Positions 15,872 through 17,548 of a stretch of 17,548 nucleotides of DNA are shown here, piece by piece. Origin of the DNA: Robiginitomaculum sp. (lineage in GTDB: Bacteria > Pseudomonadota > Alphaproteobacteria > Caulobacterales > Maricaulaceae); assembly GCA_021647805.1 (NCBI GenBank), contig JAKITZ010000016.1:1-17548 (forward strand), in the 5' to 3' direction. Position numbers and translations under genes: made by a program. Each line of letters opens with the position of its first letter. Position 1 is the first letter of the stretch. The notes below the pieces were generated by a model that was not told the DNA's origin, did not search any database, and saw only the letters and a list, made by a program, of their open reading frames with translations.

Positions 15872-16822
15872 ATGGCACAAAATTTTCTTGACCTGTTTAA
15901 TGGAGCTTTCACCCAGATCAGTGATGATCTTGGTGAAAAAACTATTCGTATGGCTAGAAAGGCATTTTCCGCTTCCAAGCAAAAAATCGAAAAACCAGCT
16001 CCGAAAATGGCAGAGGTTCGCGATCTGTTAATTCCAGGTAGCGGCGGCAAGTTACCAGCACGGCTTTATACGCCAATGGCTGCCGGTCATGCTCCCGGGC
16101 AAGGTCTGGTGTTTTTTCACGGCGGCGGTTTTATCGTTGGTGATATTGCCGGATATGATAATGCAGTAAGCCGATTGGCAGCAGCAGCGCGGATCAGAGT
16201 GCTTAGCATTGAATATCGCCTTGCGCCGGAACACCCATTTCCAGCTGCTCATGATGACGCTCAAGATGCTTTGCTGTGGGCGATTGCCAATGCACCAGAA
16301 CTAGGCATGGATCCGGGGTTGATCTCGGTCGGTGGCGATAGTGCTGGCGGCATGCTAAGTGCGTGGCTGGCGCAATGGGGGTTACAAAACGGTATTGTTT
16401 TACACTCGCAATTATTATTGTTTCCGTTGCTACAGTTGATTGAAACCAGCTCAAAACAACGTAAATCTGCCGACGCTCATATTTTGGGAAAACCGGCATT
16501 AAACGCAATTCGCAAACATTTTGCCAAAGGTGCTGATCTGCATGATCCGCGACTATCGCCGATATTAGGATCTTTATCGAACAAATTGGCGCCAGCGGTG
16601 ATTGTCACTTGCGGACTTGATCCTTTGCATGCCGAAGGCAAGGCCTATGGTGATATGTTGGCGGCGCAAGGCGTGCGGATCAAGGCGTTGCATTTTTCCA
16701 GAATGCCACATGGATATTTGAACGTCACCGGAATAGTTCCCGGCGCCGAAGATGCCAGCCTTGACGCATTTGAAGCCTTTGGGCGATTTGTCGGAACCTT
16801 ACCGGACAGGGATTTTGAATAA
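15872..16822 (+). CDS. Alpha/beta hydrolase, HSL (class IV) esterase/lipase family
   Basis: This protein of 316 residues has all the marks of the hormone-sensitive-lipase group. HGGGF at 83-87 forms the oxyanion hole, and GDSAGG at 155-160 carries nucleophile S157. D250 in CGLDPLHAEG and H280 in MPHGYLN complete the triad. The YRLAPEHPFPAAHDDA segment (115-130) is also typical. No signal peptide is seen, so the enzyme is likely cytoplasmic and cleaves short- to medium-chain esters; its natural substrate is not predictable. The gene starts 24 bases after the small gene. No strong ribosome-binding site is visible, so translation may depend on coupling. With the broken acyl-CoA synthetase upstream, the cluster suggests use of esters or fatty acids. 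Confidence 0.9.
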   Translation: MAQNFLDLFNGAFTQISDDLGEKTIRMARKAFSASKQKIEKPAPKMAEVRDLLIPGSGGKLPARLYTPMAAGHAPGQGLVFFHGGGFIVGDIAGYDNAVSRLAAAARIRVLSIEYRLAPEHPFPAAHDDAQDALLWAIANAPELGMDPGLISVGGDSAGGMLSAWLAQWGLQNGIVLHSQLLLFPLLQLIETSSKQRKSADAHILGKPALNAIRKHFAKGADLHDPRLSPILGSLSNKLAPAVIVTCGLDPLHAEGKAYGDMLAAQGVRIKALHFSRMPHGYLNVTGIVPGAEDASLDAFEAFGRFVGTLPDRDFE

Positions 16823-16937
16823 TGCACATAAGCCCGCGCAATCAATTATTGATCTTGTTGAACACATCCAGATTTTACCTATCTCCGGCCTTGTAATTTT
16901 ATACCGAATGTATTCGCGTGTTATAGTAAAGGTTATT

Positions 16938-17261
16938 TTATAATTCAGCTCCCAATATTGCCATCATTGCTGATAAATTTATAGCCAAGTGTATAATAAT
17001 CGAGGGAAGAAGCCTCTTACTTACTAGGTACATCAACCCAAAAACAATTCCGCCGCCAAACAGGAATAAAAAACGATTGGAATAAGCATTAAAACCATGA
17101 ATACCTACAAATATAAATGCAGCAATTGCTAAGGCTACCCATTTGTTCACGCCAATCCTCGCCATGGAAGAAATTGCAAACCCTCGATAAACAATTTCTT
17201 CGCAAACACCTGCCGTGAACACCAAAAATATGAAGAACAAATTGTAGAATGTTGTCAGCAT
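16938..17261 (-). CDS. CPBP family intramembrane glutamic endopeptidase (short, probably 5'-truncated)
   Basis: About 107 residues from the ATG at 17261 carry the core of the CPBP (Abi/CAAX protease-like) domain. They include the CEEIVYRGF motif with the paired glutamates and Arg, FVGIHG with the first His, and HLAINL with the His and Asn, across several membrane segments. All expected catalytic residues are therefore present. Family members usually have 200-300 residues with more N-terminal helices; these are missing here, and a stop (17328-17330) closes the frame upstream. A TTG at 17315 would extend it by 18 residues but has no clear ribosome-binding site. The gene is AT-rich and faces away from pnp. 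It may be a remnant or a minimal form. CPBP proteins act in protein processing or peptide immunity; no such context is seen. Confidence 0.65.
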   Translation of the reverse strand: MLTTFYNLFFIFLVFTAGVCEEIVYRGFAISSMARIGVNKWVALAIAAFIFVGIHGFNAYSNRFLFLFGGGIVFGLMYLVSKRLLPSIIIHLAINLSAMMAILGAEL

Positions 17262-17319
17262 TTGCTTGAAAATGGTATTATTTTTTAGAATAATATATTG
17301 AATTTTTAAACACAAAAAA

Positions 17320-17347
17320 TTGAAATTTTACAAAATTTACTTAAACT
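17320..17347 (+). promoter_or_regulatory. Weak promoter candidate for pnp
   Basis: TTGAAA at 17320-17325 and TAAACT at 17342-17347 are 16 bases apart, about 35 bases before the pnp start. The -35 box fits well and the -10 box moderately. The whole stretch is extremely AT-rich, so chance matches are likely. Confidence 0.25.
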
Positions 17348-17381
17348 AAATATATTTTCAAAAAAAAAGGACTGTCATATC

Positions 17382-17548
17382 ATGGCAATAACCAGAGTAG
17401 AAATCGAACTGGCGGGTCGTACCCTAAGCATTGAAACCGGACGTTTGGCCAAACAAGCTGGCGGTGCGGTTCTCGTTCAGCACGGCGACACCGTGGTGAT
17501 CGGCACAGCCGTCCACGCAAGCCCACGCGAAGGAATTGACTTCTTCCC
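17382..17548 (+). CDS. pnp: Polyribonucleotide nucleotidyltransferase (PNPase), N-terminal part
   Basis: Only 55 codons lie in the window: MAITRVEIELAGRTLSIETG, then RLAKQAGGAVLVQHGDTVVI, then a REGIDFFP segment. This is the start of the first RNase PH domain of PNPase, the phosphorolytic 3'-5' exonuclease of RNA decay. The GG-R-LSIETG, AKQA-GAVL and GDTVV patterns, followed by DFFP, are diagnostic. AAGG lies about 11 bases before the ATG. The usual upstream partner rpsO is not here; instead a truncated protease gene lies divergently. Alphaproteobacterial PNPases, as I recall, tend to begin MF-IKREEIEWGG and have a KPGQDFFP segment, so this start looks atypical. Its GC content also seems higher than the DNA just upstream. 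Confidence 0.85.
   Translation, partial: MAITRVEIELAGRTLSIETGRLAKQAGGAVLVQHGDTVVIGTAVHASPREGIDFF

Noticed and set aside
1..17548. CRISPR array, tRNA, rRNA or defence island
   Set aside because: No regularly spaced repeats with unique spacers, no cloverleaf-like sequence in the gaps, and no defence gene cluster were found. The lone CPBP gene is not enough.

Overview
The window looks like chromosomal DNA of a low-GC (roughly 45% by eye) alphaproteobacterium. The evidence is a class I lysyl-tRNA synthetase, a very large (about 180 kDa) NAD-dependent glutamate dehydrogenase, a TipF-like degenerate EAL protein of the kind that positions flagella in Caulobacter relatives, and dispersed hairpin repeats of a style I recall from alphaproteobacterial intergenic DNA. 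A Caulobacterales/Maricaulales-like or Rhizobiales-like origin fits best; no species can be named.

Layout. (1) Positions 1-2102: a HerA-like (DUF853/YjgR) ATPase runs off the left edge on the minus strand, divergent from an AI-2E/PerM-family membrane protein. (2) Positions 2103-2750: a 648-base gene-free stretch holding a possible MITE or IS remnant, a 62-base tandem repeat that folds as a nested hairpin, and a further copy of a CCCACTTTTTGGGTCGATG element. (3) Positions 2751-7652: NAD-glutamate dehydrogenase. (4) Positions 7653-8252: a second gene-free stretch with short direct repeats, a hairpin and a long degenerate palindrome. (5) Positions 8253-12040, minus strand: lysK followed by a DsbD/ScsB-type thiol-disulfide transporter. 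(6) Positions 12214-13452: the TipF-like protein, followed by a strong terminator. (7) Positions 13660-16822: a lipid-related cluster of a long-chain acyl-CoA synthetase broken by an in-frame TAA, a 73-residue unknown protein and an HSL-family esterase. (8) Positions 16938-17548: a short, apparently 5'-truncated CPBP membrane protease on the minus strand, and the start of pnp on the plus strand.

Most genes are ordinary housekeeping or metabolic genes. Glutamate dehydrogenase feeds amino-acid carbon into the TCA cycle, the acyl-CoA synthetase and esterase form a plausible fatty-acid or ester catabolism unit, and DsbD sends reductant to the periplasm. No defence system, CRISPR array, tRNA or rRNA was seen. 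The observations most worth a second look are the nonsense-split acyl-CoA synthetase, whose downstream half also has altered signature motifs; the ACCGGTTCCCACTTTT-type element that sits upstream of both glutamate dehydrogenase and the acyl-CoA synthetase; and the truncated protease beside an atypical-looking pnp start.
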